From: Bradyrhizobium sediminis
GTDB taxonomy: Bacteria > Pseudomonadota > Alphaproteobacteria > Rhizobiales > Xanthobacteraceae
Length of the DNA stretch: 64,000 nt
Direction of reading: 5' to 3'
Assembly: GCF_018736085.1 (NCBI RefSeq)
Contig: NZ_CP076134.1
Location: 434,001 to 498,000, forward strand
Shown here: piece after piece, positions 33,961 to 43,196 of the stretch
Layout of the letters: every line of letters starts with the position of its first letter
Numbering within the stretch: position 1 is the stretch's first letter
Notes under the pieces: model-generated
The model's input: only the letters and a program-made list of their open reading frames with translations
Databases searched by the model: none
Told to the model about the DNA's origin: nothing
Program-made: the position numbers and the translations under genes

Positions 33961-36900
33961 TTAACCGTCGAGCGCTTTCCGGATCATCGCGGCCATGTCC
34001 GACTTGCGATACGGCTTGGCCAGCAGCAGGACGCTGGAGTCGAGCCGGCCGTGATGGATGATTGCATTTTCGGTGTAGCCCGAGGTGAAGAGCACCTTCA
34101 GGTCGGGCTTGGTCTGTTGCAGTTCGTTGGCGAGTTGGCGGCCGTTCAGGGCCCCGGGCATGATCACGTCGGTGAAAAGCAGGTCGAATTTGTTGCCGGC
34201 CTCGACGATCGCCAGCGCCTCCGCGGCATTCGCCGCATCCAGCGTGACGTAACCCAGGGAATGCAATTGCGTCAGCACATAGTCCCTGACCAGCTTGTCG
34301 TCCTCGACGACGAGGATGGTCTCGCAGCCGCCTTGCACGGCGGGTGCGAGGCCGACATCGGAAGCGAGCAGGGCTCCGGTGGCCGGCGGCAGATACATCT
34401 TGATCGTGGTGCCGTGGCCCTCCTCGCTGTAGATCATGATGTGTCCGGCGGACTGCTTCACGAAGCCATAGACCATGCTGAGGCCGAGGCCGGTGCCCTT
34501 GCCGGGCTCCTTTGAAGTAAAGAACGGGTTGAATACCTTGTCGAGCATGGCGGCGGGGATGCCGGTTCCGGTGTCGCTCACGGCGATCAGCACGTAGCGT
34601 CCGGGTCGCACGTCGCTGTGCATGTTTGCGTAGCTTTCGTCGAGAACGGCCGTGCTGGTTTCGAGGATGAGCTTGCCGCCGCCGGGCATCGCGTCGCGGG
34701 AGTTGAGCGCGAGATTGAGGATGGCGGTGGCCAGCTGATTGGGATCGACCGTCGCCATGCACGTTTCGTCGTCGAATACCGATTCGATCTCGATCTGCTC
34801 ACCCAGCGTCGGCCGCAACAGTTTGGCGGTGTCGATGATCAGCGTATTGACATCCGTCTCCCGCGGCTGAAGCGGCTGCCTGCGGGCGAATGCAAGCAGA
34901 TGCTGGGTGAGATCCGCGCCTCGCGACGCGGCTTCGTCGATCATCCTGGTGATGGCGGCGAGTTGCGGCTCCTTGGCGACCGCGTCGGCCAGAATTTCGA
35001 TGGTGCCGGTAATGACCGTCAGGATATTGTTGAAGTCATGTGCAATTCCGCCGGTGAGCTGGCCGACCGCTTCCATCTTCTCGGCCTGGCGAATCCGGTC
35101 TTCCGCCGCGATCTTGTCGGTCAGGTCGCGGATGAATCCGTTGAACACGACCCCGTCACGGCGCCGCAACGCGGTGATGCTCAGTTCGACCTTGACCTCT
35201 CTTCCGTCGCGTCGCAGCGCTTCGATCTCGATACGGCGTCCGAGGATCGGGCCTTCTCCGGTGCGCAGGAAGCGCTCCATACCCGCATTGTAATCGGCAC
35301 GATGGGTCTCCGGAATGATCAGGTCACCGAGCTTTTGCCCGAGCGCTTCGCCGTGCGACCAGCCGAAGATCTTTTCCGCCTGGGAATTCCAGTTCCGGAC
35401 GCGGCCGCTCTCGTCGATCTGGACGAAAGCGTCGAGCGCGGTATCGATGATGCCGCGCGCCAGTTGTTCGCTTTCGCGCAGTGTTTCCTGGGCCCGGCGG
35501 CTTTCGGTCATGTCGCGGCCAACGAAGAAATACCGCCTCACCGGCTCCGACCATGTGCCCATCCACGACAGCGTCACGATCCGCCCGTCCTTGTGGAGGT
35601 AGCGTGAATCGGTGTTTCGCGCGCGTTTTCCGCGACGGGCCAGCCGCATCTCCTCGCGGCTGATGTCGAGGTCGTCAGGGTGGAGGAATTCGCTGGCGTT
35701 GCGGCCGATCATTTCTTTCGGCGTAAATCCCAGAATGGCCTCGGAGCTCGGGCTCACCTGAACCAGAACGCCCCTCGGATCGATCACCAGGATCAGGTCC
35801 TGGGAAGTTTCGAAGATGCGGCGGCGCTCCTCGATCTGCTGGCGGAGCGCGTGCTGGGTTCGCCTGTTTTCCGTGATGTCGCGGGCGGTCTTCGATGCGC
35901 CGATGATCTGCCCCGACGGCGACTTGATCGGCGATATGCTGAGCGAAACCTCGACGGTGCGGCCATCCTCGCGCAAGCGCTCGGTTTCGTAATGCTCGAT
36001 CGTTTCGCCCCAGCCGATCCGGCGCAGGATGTCATGCACCTCGGCGGTGCGGGTGGGCGGCACGATCAGATCGATGCTCTTGCCCACCGCTTCGGCCGCG
36101 GAATATCCGAACAGCCGTTCGGCGGCCGGGTTCCAGCCGGTAATCGTGCCGTCGAGGGATTTCGTCACGATGGCGTCGTTGGAGGACTCGACGGCGGCGC
36201 TGAAAAGACGCTCGCGCGCGGCGTGGTGGTCGCGCGCGGCTTCGGTGCGGCGGTGGTCCTGAACCTCGCGTTCGAGTGCGGTGGTTTTTGCATTGGCTTC
36301 GTCGATCACCCGCGCAAACGCCCGTGCGAGCACCCCCGTCTCACCGCCCGCATCGACCGGAATGGCGGCCGGTCCTCTGCCGCCGGCCCCCTCGACGGCC
36401 GCCGTCAATCGAATGATCGGCCGGGTCAGCGACCTCGCGATCAATACGGCGAGCACGGCCGCGCACAGCACCGCGATCAGTCCGACCAGTGTCGAGCTGT
36501 TCTGGATCGCCGCGGCCGGCGCCATGATGACGGCGTTGGGGACGCTCTCGATCACGCCGACCCATTCCCTGCCGGCCAGAACCGCGGGAGCCAGGGCTAC
36601 ACCGCCCCGCCGTCCGGCGCGATCCGCCACGGCCCGCGCCACCACTTGTGTCGTTCCGGGCAAATTTGCCAGGTCCGGCAGGTCGGTCTGCCAGTTGGCC
36701 GCCGTGCCGACCTGCGAGCCGAATTCCCGGGCCGGATCGGGGTGAACGAGATAGTCGCCGCGGCCGTTGACGACGTATATCGCTCCACCCTGCTGCGCCG
36801 ATGACCGGACGCGATCCAGCGCCGGCCGCATGTCGACGTCGACGATGACGATACCGAACGGTTTGCCGTCGGGCGCGAAAACCGGCGTCGCGACCCGCAG

Positions 36901-37470
36901 CGTCGGAACATGCGGTGTCTCGACTGTGCCGTTCTCCTCGTTCAGATCGATCGACGAGACGTATGTTTCACCTGGATGCAGCCCGATCGTGTTCTTGAAA
37001 TAGGACCGGTTGCCGGCTCGCTGCAAATCCGCATCGGGTGCGATCCGAACCGCTCCGTTCGGGCCTGAGCGATCGACACGGACGACTTCACGCCCGTCGT
37101 TTTCGATTCCGATGATGCGGAATCGCGAGTAAACAGGCTTGGCTTCGAGTTCAGCCGAGAGACGTTCTGCGATCCGTTTGAGCCACGCCGCTTCGGAGGT
37201 GCCTCCGACGGGATCGATGCCGCCCGCCAGATGTCCGCGGATGAACGCATTCAAGCCGGGCGCAGACCGATAGCTGGCGACATCGCCACGTGCCCCCGCC
37301 GCGTGGGATTCGAGATCGGCCGCAACCAGCCGCGAATGCGTTTCGATCCGATCGAGGGCGCGCGGCAGCAGTGCTTGCTCCAGATTGCGATAGCTCAGCC
37401 ACCCGACTGCGGACACCGCGATCGCAACCAGCAATATCATGGCGATGGATAGTCTGGTTGTCAGCGTCAT
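33961..37470 (-). CDS. Membrane-bound multi-PAS hybrid histidine kinase
   Basis: 1169 residues from ATG 37470 (MTLTTRLSIA); the frame extends upstream but without hydrophobic start. Transmembrane helix at ~8-28, periplasmic Cache-type sensor (~30-325, including Y-F-K-N-T-I-G-L and P-V-F-A-P-D-G-K-P-F), second helix at ~335, HAMP, then three PAS/PAC units (W-N-P-A-A-E-R-L-F-G-Y is the first), HisKA with H~811 in G-G-I-A-H-D-F-N-N-I-L, HATPase (D-T-G-T-G-I-P, K-G-T-G-L-G-L-S) and a receiver with Asp~1101 (L-L-F-T-D-V-I-M-P). Senses an extracytoplasmic ligand and relays to its own receiver. A free receiver gene lies 69 bp upstream in the same direction. Confidence 0.94.
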   Translation of the reverse strand: MTLTTRLSIAMILLVAIAVSAVGWLSYRNLEQALLPRALDRIETHSRLVAADLESHAAGARGDVASYRSAPGLNAFIRGHLAGGIDPVGGTSEAAWLKRIAERLSAELEAKPVYSRFRIIGIENDGREVVRVDRSGPNGAVRIAPDADLQRAGNRSYFKNTIGLHPGETYVSSIDLNEENGTVETPHVPTLRVATPVFAPDGKPFGIVIVDVDMRPALDRVRSSAQQGGAIYVVNGRGDYLVHPDPAREFGSQVGTAANWQTDLPDLANLPGTTQVVARAVADRAGRRGGVALAPAVLAGREWVGVIESVPNAVIMAPAAAIQNSSTLVGLIAVLCAAVLAVLIARSLTRPIIRLTAAVEGAGGRGPAAIPVDAGGETGVLARAFARVIDEANAKTTALEREVQDHRRTEAARDHHAARERLFSAAVESSNDAIVTKSLDGTITGWNPAAERLFGYSAAEAVGKSIDLIVPPTRTAEVHDILRRIGWGETIEHYETERLREDGRTVEVSLSISPIKSPSGQIIGASKTARDITENRRTQHALRQQIEERRRIFETSQDLILVIDPRGVLVQVSPSSEAILGFTPKEMIGRNASEFLHPDDLDISREEMRLARRGKRARNTDSRYLHKDGRIVTLSWMGTWSEPVRRYFFVGRDMTESRRAQETLRESEQLARGIIDTALDAFVQIDESGRVRNWNSQAEKIFGWSHGEALGQKLGDLIIPETHRADYNAGMERFLRTGEGPILGRRIEIEALRRDGREVKVELSITALRRRDGVVFNGFIRDLTDKIAAEDRIRQAEKMEAVGQLTGGIAHDFNNILTVITGTIEILADAVAKEPQLAAITRMIDEAASRGADLTQHLLAFARRQPLQPRETDVNTLIIDTAKLLRPTLGEQIEIESVFDDETCMATVDPNQLATAILNLALNSRDAMPGGGKLILETSTAVLDESYANMHSDVRPGRYVLIAVSDTGTGIPAAMLDKVFNPFFTSKEPGKGTGLGLSMVYGFVKQSAGHIMIYSEEGHGTTIKMYLPPATGALLASDVGLAPAVQGGCETILVVEDDKLVRDYVLTQLHSLGYVTLDAANAAEALAIVEAGNKFDLLFTDVIMPGALNGRQLANELQQTKPDLKVLFTSGYTENAIIHHGRLDSSVLLLAKPYRKSDMAAMIRKALDG

Positions 37471-37539
37471 CTCTGGTTTCGCACCATTACCATGCCGTCG
37501 GCGCGCACAGCTGAACGGAACGGGCAACGTCGTTTGGCA

Positions 37540-37974
37540 TCACAGGCCGGAAGCGACGTCACCGGTTGCGATGGATGATGACGATGGACGTTTTGCTGCC
37601 TCGAGACAACCCGCAACGGCCGCCAGCAAGGCGGCCGGTTTGAAGGGCTTTTGCAGGCTCCTGACCGCGCCAAGCTTGGTCGCCATGGCCAGGAAATCCG
37701 GCCCCGAACCGGCATCCCAGCCGACCGGATTGCCGGAGATGACGATGACCGGGATCCGCGGCTGCTGTTGTTGAACCAGCCGCATGGTTTCCAGGCCGTC
37801 CATTCCCGGCATGAAGATATCCAGAAACAGCAGGTCGAAATCTCCGGTTTCGAAAATCGCCAGCCCTTTGCGGCCATCGCCGGCGACGACAACGCTGTGG
37901 CCGGCCCGTTCCAGCAGAAGCCGGATGGTCGCTTGCACTGCACGATCATCGTCCACGACCAGGATCTTTGCCAA
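37540..37974 (-). CDS. Single-domain response regulator
   Basis: 144 residues. Receiver with V-V-D-D-D at 6-10, Asp52 in L-F-L-D-I-F-M-P, S-G-N-P-V at the Thr/Ser position and Q-K-P-F. No output domain; a short Ser-rich tail follows. It lies directly upstream of, and is likely cotranscribed with, the hybrid kinase gene, so it is the probable phospho-target. Confidence 0.92.
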   Translation of the reverse strand: MAKILVVDDDRAVQATIRLLLERAGHSVVVAGDGRKGLAIFETGDFDLLFLDIFMPGMDGLETMRLVQQQQPRIPVIVISGNPVGWDAGSGPDFLAMATKLGAVRSLQKPFKPAALLAAVAGCLEAAKRPSSSSIATGDVASGL

Positions 37975-38231
37975 GGCGCTTCGAATCCAGAATCAGGTCA
38001 ACAGCAAGTTGAAAAAGATTCGCCGAATTCGCGTTCCTGCGCAAGCACTTCCGGGGGCGGGGGATCTGCCGCTGCTGTTGAAGACGATCGCTGGCATCGC
38101 CTCATCCGCCCGGTTCGGCGCCGACAACGGAGAGATTGCCGGGCCGGGGGGTGATTCGCTCACCCGGAACGGGACTTGCTCCGCATGGAGCGCCTGTGAG
38201 ATGACCCGTGGGGTCTCGAACAGGTGTGATC

Positions 38232-39968
38232 ATGGAAAAAAAGAAAAGCCCGGAAACGCTCCGCAGCGCGCGCTGGTTCGCGCCCGACGATCTCCGCGCC
38301 TTCGGCCACCGCTCTCGCGCGATGCAGATGGGCTATGCGCCGGAGGAGTGGAAGGGCCGCCCGGTGATCGCGATCCTCAACACCTGGTCGGACGCGCAGC
38401 CTTGCCACATGCATTTCAAGAGCCGGGTCGACGACGTCAAGCGCGGCGTGCTGATGGCGGGCGGCTTCCCGATGGAATTGCCGGCGCTGTCGTTGTCGGA
38501 ATCCTTCCTGAAGCCGACCACCATGCTCTATCGCAACATGCTCGCCATGGACGCTGAGGAATTGCTGCGCGGCCACCCGGTCGATGGCGTGGTGCTGATG
38601 GGCGGCTGCGACAAGACCACGCCGGGCCTGCTGTTAGGTGCCACCTCCATGGGCCTGCCGACGATCTATCTGCCGGCCGGGCCGATGCTGCGCGGCAACT
38701 GGAAGGGCAAGACGCTGGGCTCCGGGTCGGACGCCTGGAAATACTGGGACGAGCGCCGCGCCGGGAAGATCTCAGACAAGGACTGGGTCGATGTCGAGGC
38801 CGGTATCGCCCGCAGCTACGGCACCTGCATGACCATGGGCACCGCCTCGACCATGACCGCGATCGCCGAATCGATCGGCATGACGCTGCCGGGCGCCTCT
38901 TCGATTCCCGCCGCCGACGCCGGCCACATCCGCATGGCCTCGGAATGCGGCCGCCGGATCGTGGAGATGGTGTGGGAGGATCTGACGCCGCAGAAGATCC
39001 AGACCCGCAAGGCGTTCGAAAACGCCATCACGGTGGCGATGGCAATGGGCTGCTCGACCAATGCGATCATCCATCTGATCGCGCAGGCACGCCGCGCCGG
39101 CCAGGACATCGGGCTCGACGATTTCGAAACCGCCAGCCGCAAGGTGCCCGTCATCGCCAATGTGCGGCCCTCAGGCGACAAGTATCTGATGGAGGATTTC
39201 TTCTATGCCGGCGGCTTGCCCGGGCTGATGAGCCGGATCAGGCAGCATCTGCATCTCGATGCCATGACCGTGACCGGCCGGACGCTCGGCGACAACATCG
39301 CGCGCGCCGAAGTCTACAACGACGACGTGATCCGCACCGTCGAAAATCCGATCTATGCCGAGGGCGCGCTCGCCGTGCTCAAGGGTAACCTCGCCCCGGA
39401 TGGCTGCGTGATCAAACCCAGCGCCTGCGAGCCGCGCTTCCTCAAGCACAGCGGCCCCGCGCTGGTGTTCGACGATTACCCCGCGATGAAGAAGGCGGTC
39501 GACGATCCAGATCTCGACGTGACCGCCGATCACGTCATGATCCTGCGCAATGCCGGTCCGCAGGGCGGGCCGGGCATGCCGGAATGGGGCATGCTGCCGA
39601 TCCCCACCAAGCTGGTGAAGCAGGGCGTGCGCGACATGGTGCGGCTGTCGGATGCGCGCATGAGCGGCACCAGCTACGGCGCCTGCATCCTGCATGTGGC
39701 GCCGGAATCCTATGTCGGCGGCCCCCTGGCGCTGGTGAAGAACGGCGACCGCATCACGCTCGATGTCGCTGCCCGCACCATCAATCTCGATGTGCCGGAA
39801 GCGGAATTGGCAAAACGCCGCGCCGAATGGAAGCCGCCGGAAACGCGCTACGAGCGCGGCTATGGCTGGATGTTCACCAGGCACATCAAGCAGGCCAATG
39901 AAGGCTGCGATTTCGATTTTCTCGAAACCGGATTCGGTGCGCCGGTTGGCGAACCGTCGATTTACTAA
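38232..39968 (+). CDS. IlvD/Edd-family sugar-acid dehydratase (L-arabinonate-dehydratase-like)
   Basis: 578 residues from ATG 38232 (MEKKKSPETLRS). Fe-S ligands of the family are present: Cys58 in N-T-W-S-D-A-Q-P-C-H, Cys~126 in G-G-C-D-K-T-T-P-G and a third in Y-G-T-C-M-T-M-G-T-A. The C-terminal half has the swivelling domain with D-A-R-M-S-G-T-S-Y-G. It lacks the A-H-S-D/N-x-C pattern of true dihydroxy-acid dehydratase, and is closer to pentonate dehydratases. It would convert an aldonate to the 2-keto-3-deoxy acid. The next gene in the same direction is RraA-like, supporting a sugar-acid pathway rather than valine synthesis. Confidence 0.85.
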   Translation: MEKKKSPETLRSARWFAPDDLRAFGHRSRAMQMGYAPEEWKGRPVIAILNTWSDAQPCHMHFKSRVDDVKRGVLMAGGFPMELPALSLSESFLKPTTMLYRNMLAMDAEELLRGHPVDGVVLMGGCDKTTPGLLLGATSMGLPTIYLPAGPMLRGNWKGKTLGSGSDAWKYWDERRAGKISDKDWVDVEAGIARSYGTCMTMGTASTMTAIAESIGMTLPGASSIPAADAGHIRMASECGRRIVEMVWEDLTPQKIQTRKAFENAITVAMAMGCSTNAIIHLIAQARRAGQDIGLDDFETASRKVPVIANVRPSGDKYLMEDFFYAGGLPGLMSRIRQHLHLDAMTVTGRTLGDNIARAEVYNDDVIRTVENPIYAEGALAVLKGNLAPDGCVIKPSACEPRFLKHSGPALVFDDYPAMKKAVDDPDLDVTADHVMILRNAGPQGGPGMPEWGMLPIPTKLVKQGVRDMVRLSDARMSGTSYGACILHVAPESYVGGPLALVKNGDRITLDVAARTINLDVPEAELAKRRAEWKPPETRYERGYGWMFTRHIKQANEGCDFDFLETGFGAPVGEPSIY

Positions 39969-39972
39969 CACC

Positions 39973-40052
39973 GTCATTCCGGGATGGTCCGAAGGACCAG
40001 ACCCGGAATCTCGAGATTCCGGGTTCGATGCTTCGCATCGCCCCGGAATGAC
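39973..40052. repeat. Palindromic repeat, class B (GTCATTCCGGG ... CCCCGGAATGAC)
   Basis: An 80-bp imperfect palindrome: outer arms GTCATTCCGGG and CCCCGGAATGAC, and an inner pair CCCGGAATCTCGAGATTCCGGG (itself a 22-bp perfect palindrome). It sits in the 90-bp gap between the dehydratase and the RraA-like gene, so the mRNA would carry a large hairpin between two cistrons. Confidence 0.9.
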
Positions 40053-40067
40053 AAGGGGATGGAAACC

Positions 40068-40787
40068 ATGACCATGCTCAGCGACGCGACCCGCAACAAG
40101 CTAAAAACCGTCTCGACCGCCACGGTCGCGACCGCGCTGTTCAAGCGCGGCTTCCGCACTCAGTGCATTCAGGACGTGCATCCGCTTTCTCCCGATCAGC
40201 CGACGCTGGTCGGCGAGGCCTTCACCTTGCGCTACATGCCGGCGCGCGAGGATCTCAACAAGCTCGACGTGTTCCGCGACCGCTCGCATCCGCAGCGCAA
40301 GGCTATCGAAGACTGCCCGCCCGGCGCGGTGCTTGTCATGGACAGCCGCAAGGACGCCCGCGCGGCGTCGGCCGGCGCCATCCTGGTGACGCGGCTGATG
40401 CAGCGCGGCGTCGCCGGCGTCGTCACCGATGGCGGCTTTCGCGACTCCGCCGAGATTGCAAGACTCGGCTTCCCCGCCTTTCACCACCGGCCAAGCGCGC
40501 CGACCAACCTGACGCTGCATCAGGCGATCGAGATCAATGGCCCGATCGGCTGCGGCGACGCGCCGGTGTTTCCCGGCGACGTGATCCTCGGCGACAGCGA
40601 CGGCGTGATCGTGATCCCGGCGCATCTCGCCGACGAGATCGCCAATGAAGCCTTCGAGATGACCGCGTTCGAGGATTTCGTCACCGAACAGGTGCGCCAC
40701 GGTCGCGGCATCTTCGGGCTTTACCCGGCGACCGACGAGCAGACGCTGATCGATTTTGCCGTTTGGAGAAAGATGAAGGGGCGGTAG
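40068..40787 (+). CDS. RraA-like / 4-carboxy-4-hydroxy-2-oxoadipate aldolase-family protein
   Basis: 239 residues from ATG 40068 (MTMLSDATRN), with GGGGA nine bases upstream; an ATG at 40059 is possible. RraA fold: T-V-S-T-A-T-V-A-T-A-L at the start, G-A-I-L-V-T-R-L-M-Q-R-G-V-A-G-V-V-T-D-G-G-F-R-D as the metal/substrate loop with the key Arg-Asp, and G-D-S-D-G-V-I-V-I-P. Members are metal-dependent aldolases or decarboxylases of oxo-acids and are often paired with sugar-acid dehydratases. True RNase E inhibition is unlikely in this sub-group. Same direction as the dehydratase. Confidence 0.87.
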   Translation: MTMLSDATRNKLKTVSTATVATALFKRGFRTQCIQDVHPLSPDQPTLVGEAFTLRYMPAREDLNKLDVFRDRSHPQRKAIEDCPPGAVLVMDSRKDARAASAGAILVTRLMQRGVAGVVTDGGFRDSAEIARLGFPAFHHRPSAPTNLTLHQAIEINGPIGCGDAPVFPGDVILGDSDGVIVIPAHLADEIANEAFEMTAFEDFVTEQVRHGRGIFGLYPATDEQTLIDFAVWRKMKGR

Positions 40788-40805
40788 TCCTTGGCTTCTC
40801 CCGGG

Positions 40806-42965
40806 TTACGAAATTGCCTCGCCCTTCTCCGCCATTCCCACCGCCCACAGCGCAAACGCGTAGGCGATCGCGACTTCATCGAGCCGGTTGAAGCGGCCCG
40901 AGGCGCCGCCGTGGCCGGCGCCCATATTGGTGCGCAGCAGCACCGGGCCGCCGCCTCGCATGGTGGCGCGCAGCCGCGCGATCCATTTCGCCGGCTCCCA
41001 ATAGGTCACGCGCGGATCGGTCAGCCCGCCCATCGCCAGGATCGCCGGATAGTCCTTCGCCGCGATGTTGTCGTAGGGCGAATAGGACAGGATGGTGCGA
41101 AAATCCTTTTCGCTCTCGATCGGATTGCCCCATTCCGGCCATTCCGGCGGCGTCAGCGGCAGGGTGTCGTCGAGCATGGTGTTGAGCACGTCGACGAACG
41201 GCACCTCGGCGACGATGCCGGCGAACAATTCGCCGGCGCGGTTGGCGACCGCGCCCATCAGCATGCCGCCGGCGCTGCCGCCATGGCCGACGATGCGTTT
41301 TGCGCCCGTGTATTTCGCTTCGACCAGCGCGCGGGCACTCGCTGCAAAATCGTCGAAACTGTTGGTCTTCTTCTCGCGCTTGCCGTCGAGATACCAGCCC
41401 CAGCCCTTGTCGGCGCCGCCGCGGATATGCGCAATGGCATAGACGAAGCCGCGGTCGACCAGCGACAGCCGGTTGGCGGAGAACGAGGCCGGCATCGCCA
41501 TGCCGTAGGAGCCGTAGCCATAGAGCAACAGCGGCGCGGTGCCGTCGCGCTTGAGGTCCTTGGCGTGCAGGATCGACACCGGCACCAGCGCGCCGTCATG
41601 CGAGGGTGCCATGATGCGGGTGGTGACGTAGTCGGCGGGGTTGTGGCCGGACGGAATTTCCTGGCGCTTGCGAAAGGTTCGGGTGCGGCTTGCCATGTCG
41701 TAGTCGTAGACTTCCGACGGCGTCGTCATCGACGAATAGGCAAAGCGCAGATTGGTGGTGTCGAATTCGTAGCCGCCCATGGTGTCCAGCGAATACGCCG
41801 CCTCGTCGAAGGCGATGGCGTGCTCCTCCGAAGTCTTGAGATCGCGGATGATGATGGCGGGCAGCGCATTGGCGCGTTCCAGCCGCACCAGGTGGCCGCT
41901 GTAGAGTTCAATATCGAGGATATAGATGCCGGCGCGGTGCGGAATCAGGTCGCGCCAGTTGGCGCGCTCCGGCGAGGCCAGCGGCGCGGTGACGATCTTG
42001 AAGTCGATGGCGTCATCGGCGTTGGTGAGGATGAACAGTTCATCGCCGCGGTCGGTGACCGAGTACTGCACGCCATCCTCGCGCGCCGCGACCACGCGCG
42101 GCGGGGAAGCCGGATCGGCGAGATCGACCAGCCGCTGTTCGGAGGTCTCATGATCGCCGCCTGATATCACGCAGAAACGGCCGCTGGTGCTCTCATGGAT
42201 ATGGGTGAACCAGCCGGCATCGTGCTCTTCATAGACCAGCACATCGTCGGCCTGCTTTGTGCCGAGCCGATGCAGCCAGACCTGCATCGGGCGGTGGTTG
42301 TCGTCGAGCTTGACATAGAGGAAGGCTCTGCTGTCCGCGCTCCACACCACCGTGCCGTCGGTCTCCTCGACGAGGTCGTCGAGGTCGCTGCGATCGGCCC
42401 AGTTGCGTATCCGGATCGTAAAATATTCCGATCCCTTGATGTCCGCGCTCCAGGCCTCCAGCTTGTGGTCCAGCGAATGCCGGCTGCCGCCGAACTTGAA
42501 ATAGTCGTGGTCGGCGGCGAGCTTGTCGCCGTCGAGCACGATCTCGGTCTCGCCGCCGCCTCGCGGCATGCGGCCGAACATTTCGTGCTGCCCGCCCTCG
42601 CGGAACTTGCGCAGATAGGCGTAAGGACCATCCGGCGCCGGCACGCTGGAATCGTCTTCCTTGATGCGGCCGCGCATTTCCGCGACCAGTTTTTTCTGCA
42701 AGGCAGCGGTGTGGCCGAGCAGGCTTTCGGTGTAGTCGTTTTCCGCCTCGAGATATCTTCGGATATCGGGGTCGAGGATCGAGGGATCGCGCAGCACCTC
42801 CTGCCATTTGGCATCCTTCAGCCAGGCATAATCGTCGACGATGGTGATGCCATGGGTGGTGAAGGAATGCGGCCGGCGCGGCGCCGCCGGCGCGGGCGTT
42901 GAAGTCTTTCCTTGCGTCACTTGGTCCTCGTTCGGTTCCGCTGAGATCGCGGCTCGACCCATCAT
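40806..42965 (-). CDS. Oligopeptidase B-like S9 serine peptidase
   Basis: About 719 residues from the ATG pair near 42965; a GTG at 42920 is another candidate, and the frame reaching 43025 starts inside a palindromic repeat. N-terminal beta-propeller (residues ~20-420: D-D-Y-A-W-L-K-D opening) and C-terminal alpha/beta-hydrolase. Triad: Ser ~562 in G-H-G-G-S-A-G-G, Asp ~650 in G-L-T-D-P-R-V and His ~683 in G-A-G-H-G-G. Acidic residues follow the R-G-G-A motif as in trypsin-like oligopeptidase B. Cleaves short peptides after basic residues; cytoplasmic. Convergent with the RraA-like gene (18 bp). Confidence 0.92.
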   Translation of the reverse strand: MMGRAAISAEPNEDQVTQGKTSTPAPAAPRRPHSFTTHGITIVDDYAWLKDAKWQEVLRDPSILDPDIRRYLEAENDYTESLLGHTAALQKKLVAEMRGRIKEDDSSVPAPDGPYAYLRKFREGGQHEMFGRMPRGGGETEIVLDGDKLAADHDYFKFGGSRHSLDHKLEAWSADIKGSEYFTIRIRNWADRSDLDDLVEETDGTVVWSADSRAFLYVKLDDNHRPMQVWLHRLGTKQADDVLVYEEHDAGWFTHIHESTSGRFCVISGGDHETSEQRLVDLADPASPPRVVAAREDGVQYSVTDRGDELFILTNADDAIDFKIVTAPLASPERANWRDLIPHRAGIYILDIELYSGHLVRLERANALPAIIIRDLKTSEEHAIAFDEAAYSLDTMGGYEFDTTNLRFAYSSMTTPSEVYDYDMASRTRTFRKRQEIPSGHNPADYVTTRIMAPSHDGALVPVSILHAKDLKRDGTAPLLLYGYGSYGMAMPASFSANRLSLVDRGFVYAIAHIRGGADKGWGWYLDGKREKKTNSFDDFAASARALVEAKYTGAKRIVGHGGSAGGMLMGAVANRAGELFAGIVAEVPFVDVLNTMLDDTLPLTPPEWPEWGNPIESEKDFRTILSYSPYDNIAAKDYPAILAMGGLTDPRVTYWEPAKWIARLRATMRGGGPVLLRTNMGAGHGGASGRFNRLDEVAIAYAFALWAVGMAEKGEAIS

Positions 42966-43018
42966 ATCGGTTTCAAGCCAGCGGATTGCCAGAACCGCCG
43001 CCATTACGCCAGAGGGAC

Positions 43019-43152
43019 GCCTCATCCTTGAGGAGTGCGCCTCTTGGCGCGCGCGTCTCGAAGGATGAGTAACACGGGCCTCATGGTTCTCCCGGCGAGG
43101 CGAAGCATCGTCCGGAGACGGCGCAAGAGCGCCTCCTCACCATGAGGGGAGA
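43019..43152. repeat. Two adjacent palindromic repeats (CTCATCCTTGAGG and CCTCATGGTTC types)
   Basis: CTCATCCTTGAGG at 43021-43033 pairs with CGAAGGATGAG near 43059-43069, and GCCTCATGGTTC at 43078-43089 pairs with ACCATGAGGG near 43139-43148. Both are the widely dispersed intergenic repeat type of this bacterial group (from memory). They fill most of the gap between the aminotransferase and the peptidase. Confidence 0.8.
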
Positions 43153-43196
43153 GAGCGCCTAGCTATCCGCTTGCCCCGGCGCCAGCGCCGAACACT

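Noticed and set aside
38000..38231. Riboswitch or attenuator before the dehydratase
   Set aside because: No known riboswitch core and no leader peptide were recognisable; the gap is short and GC-rich.
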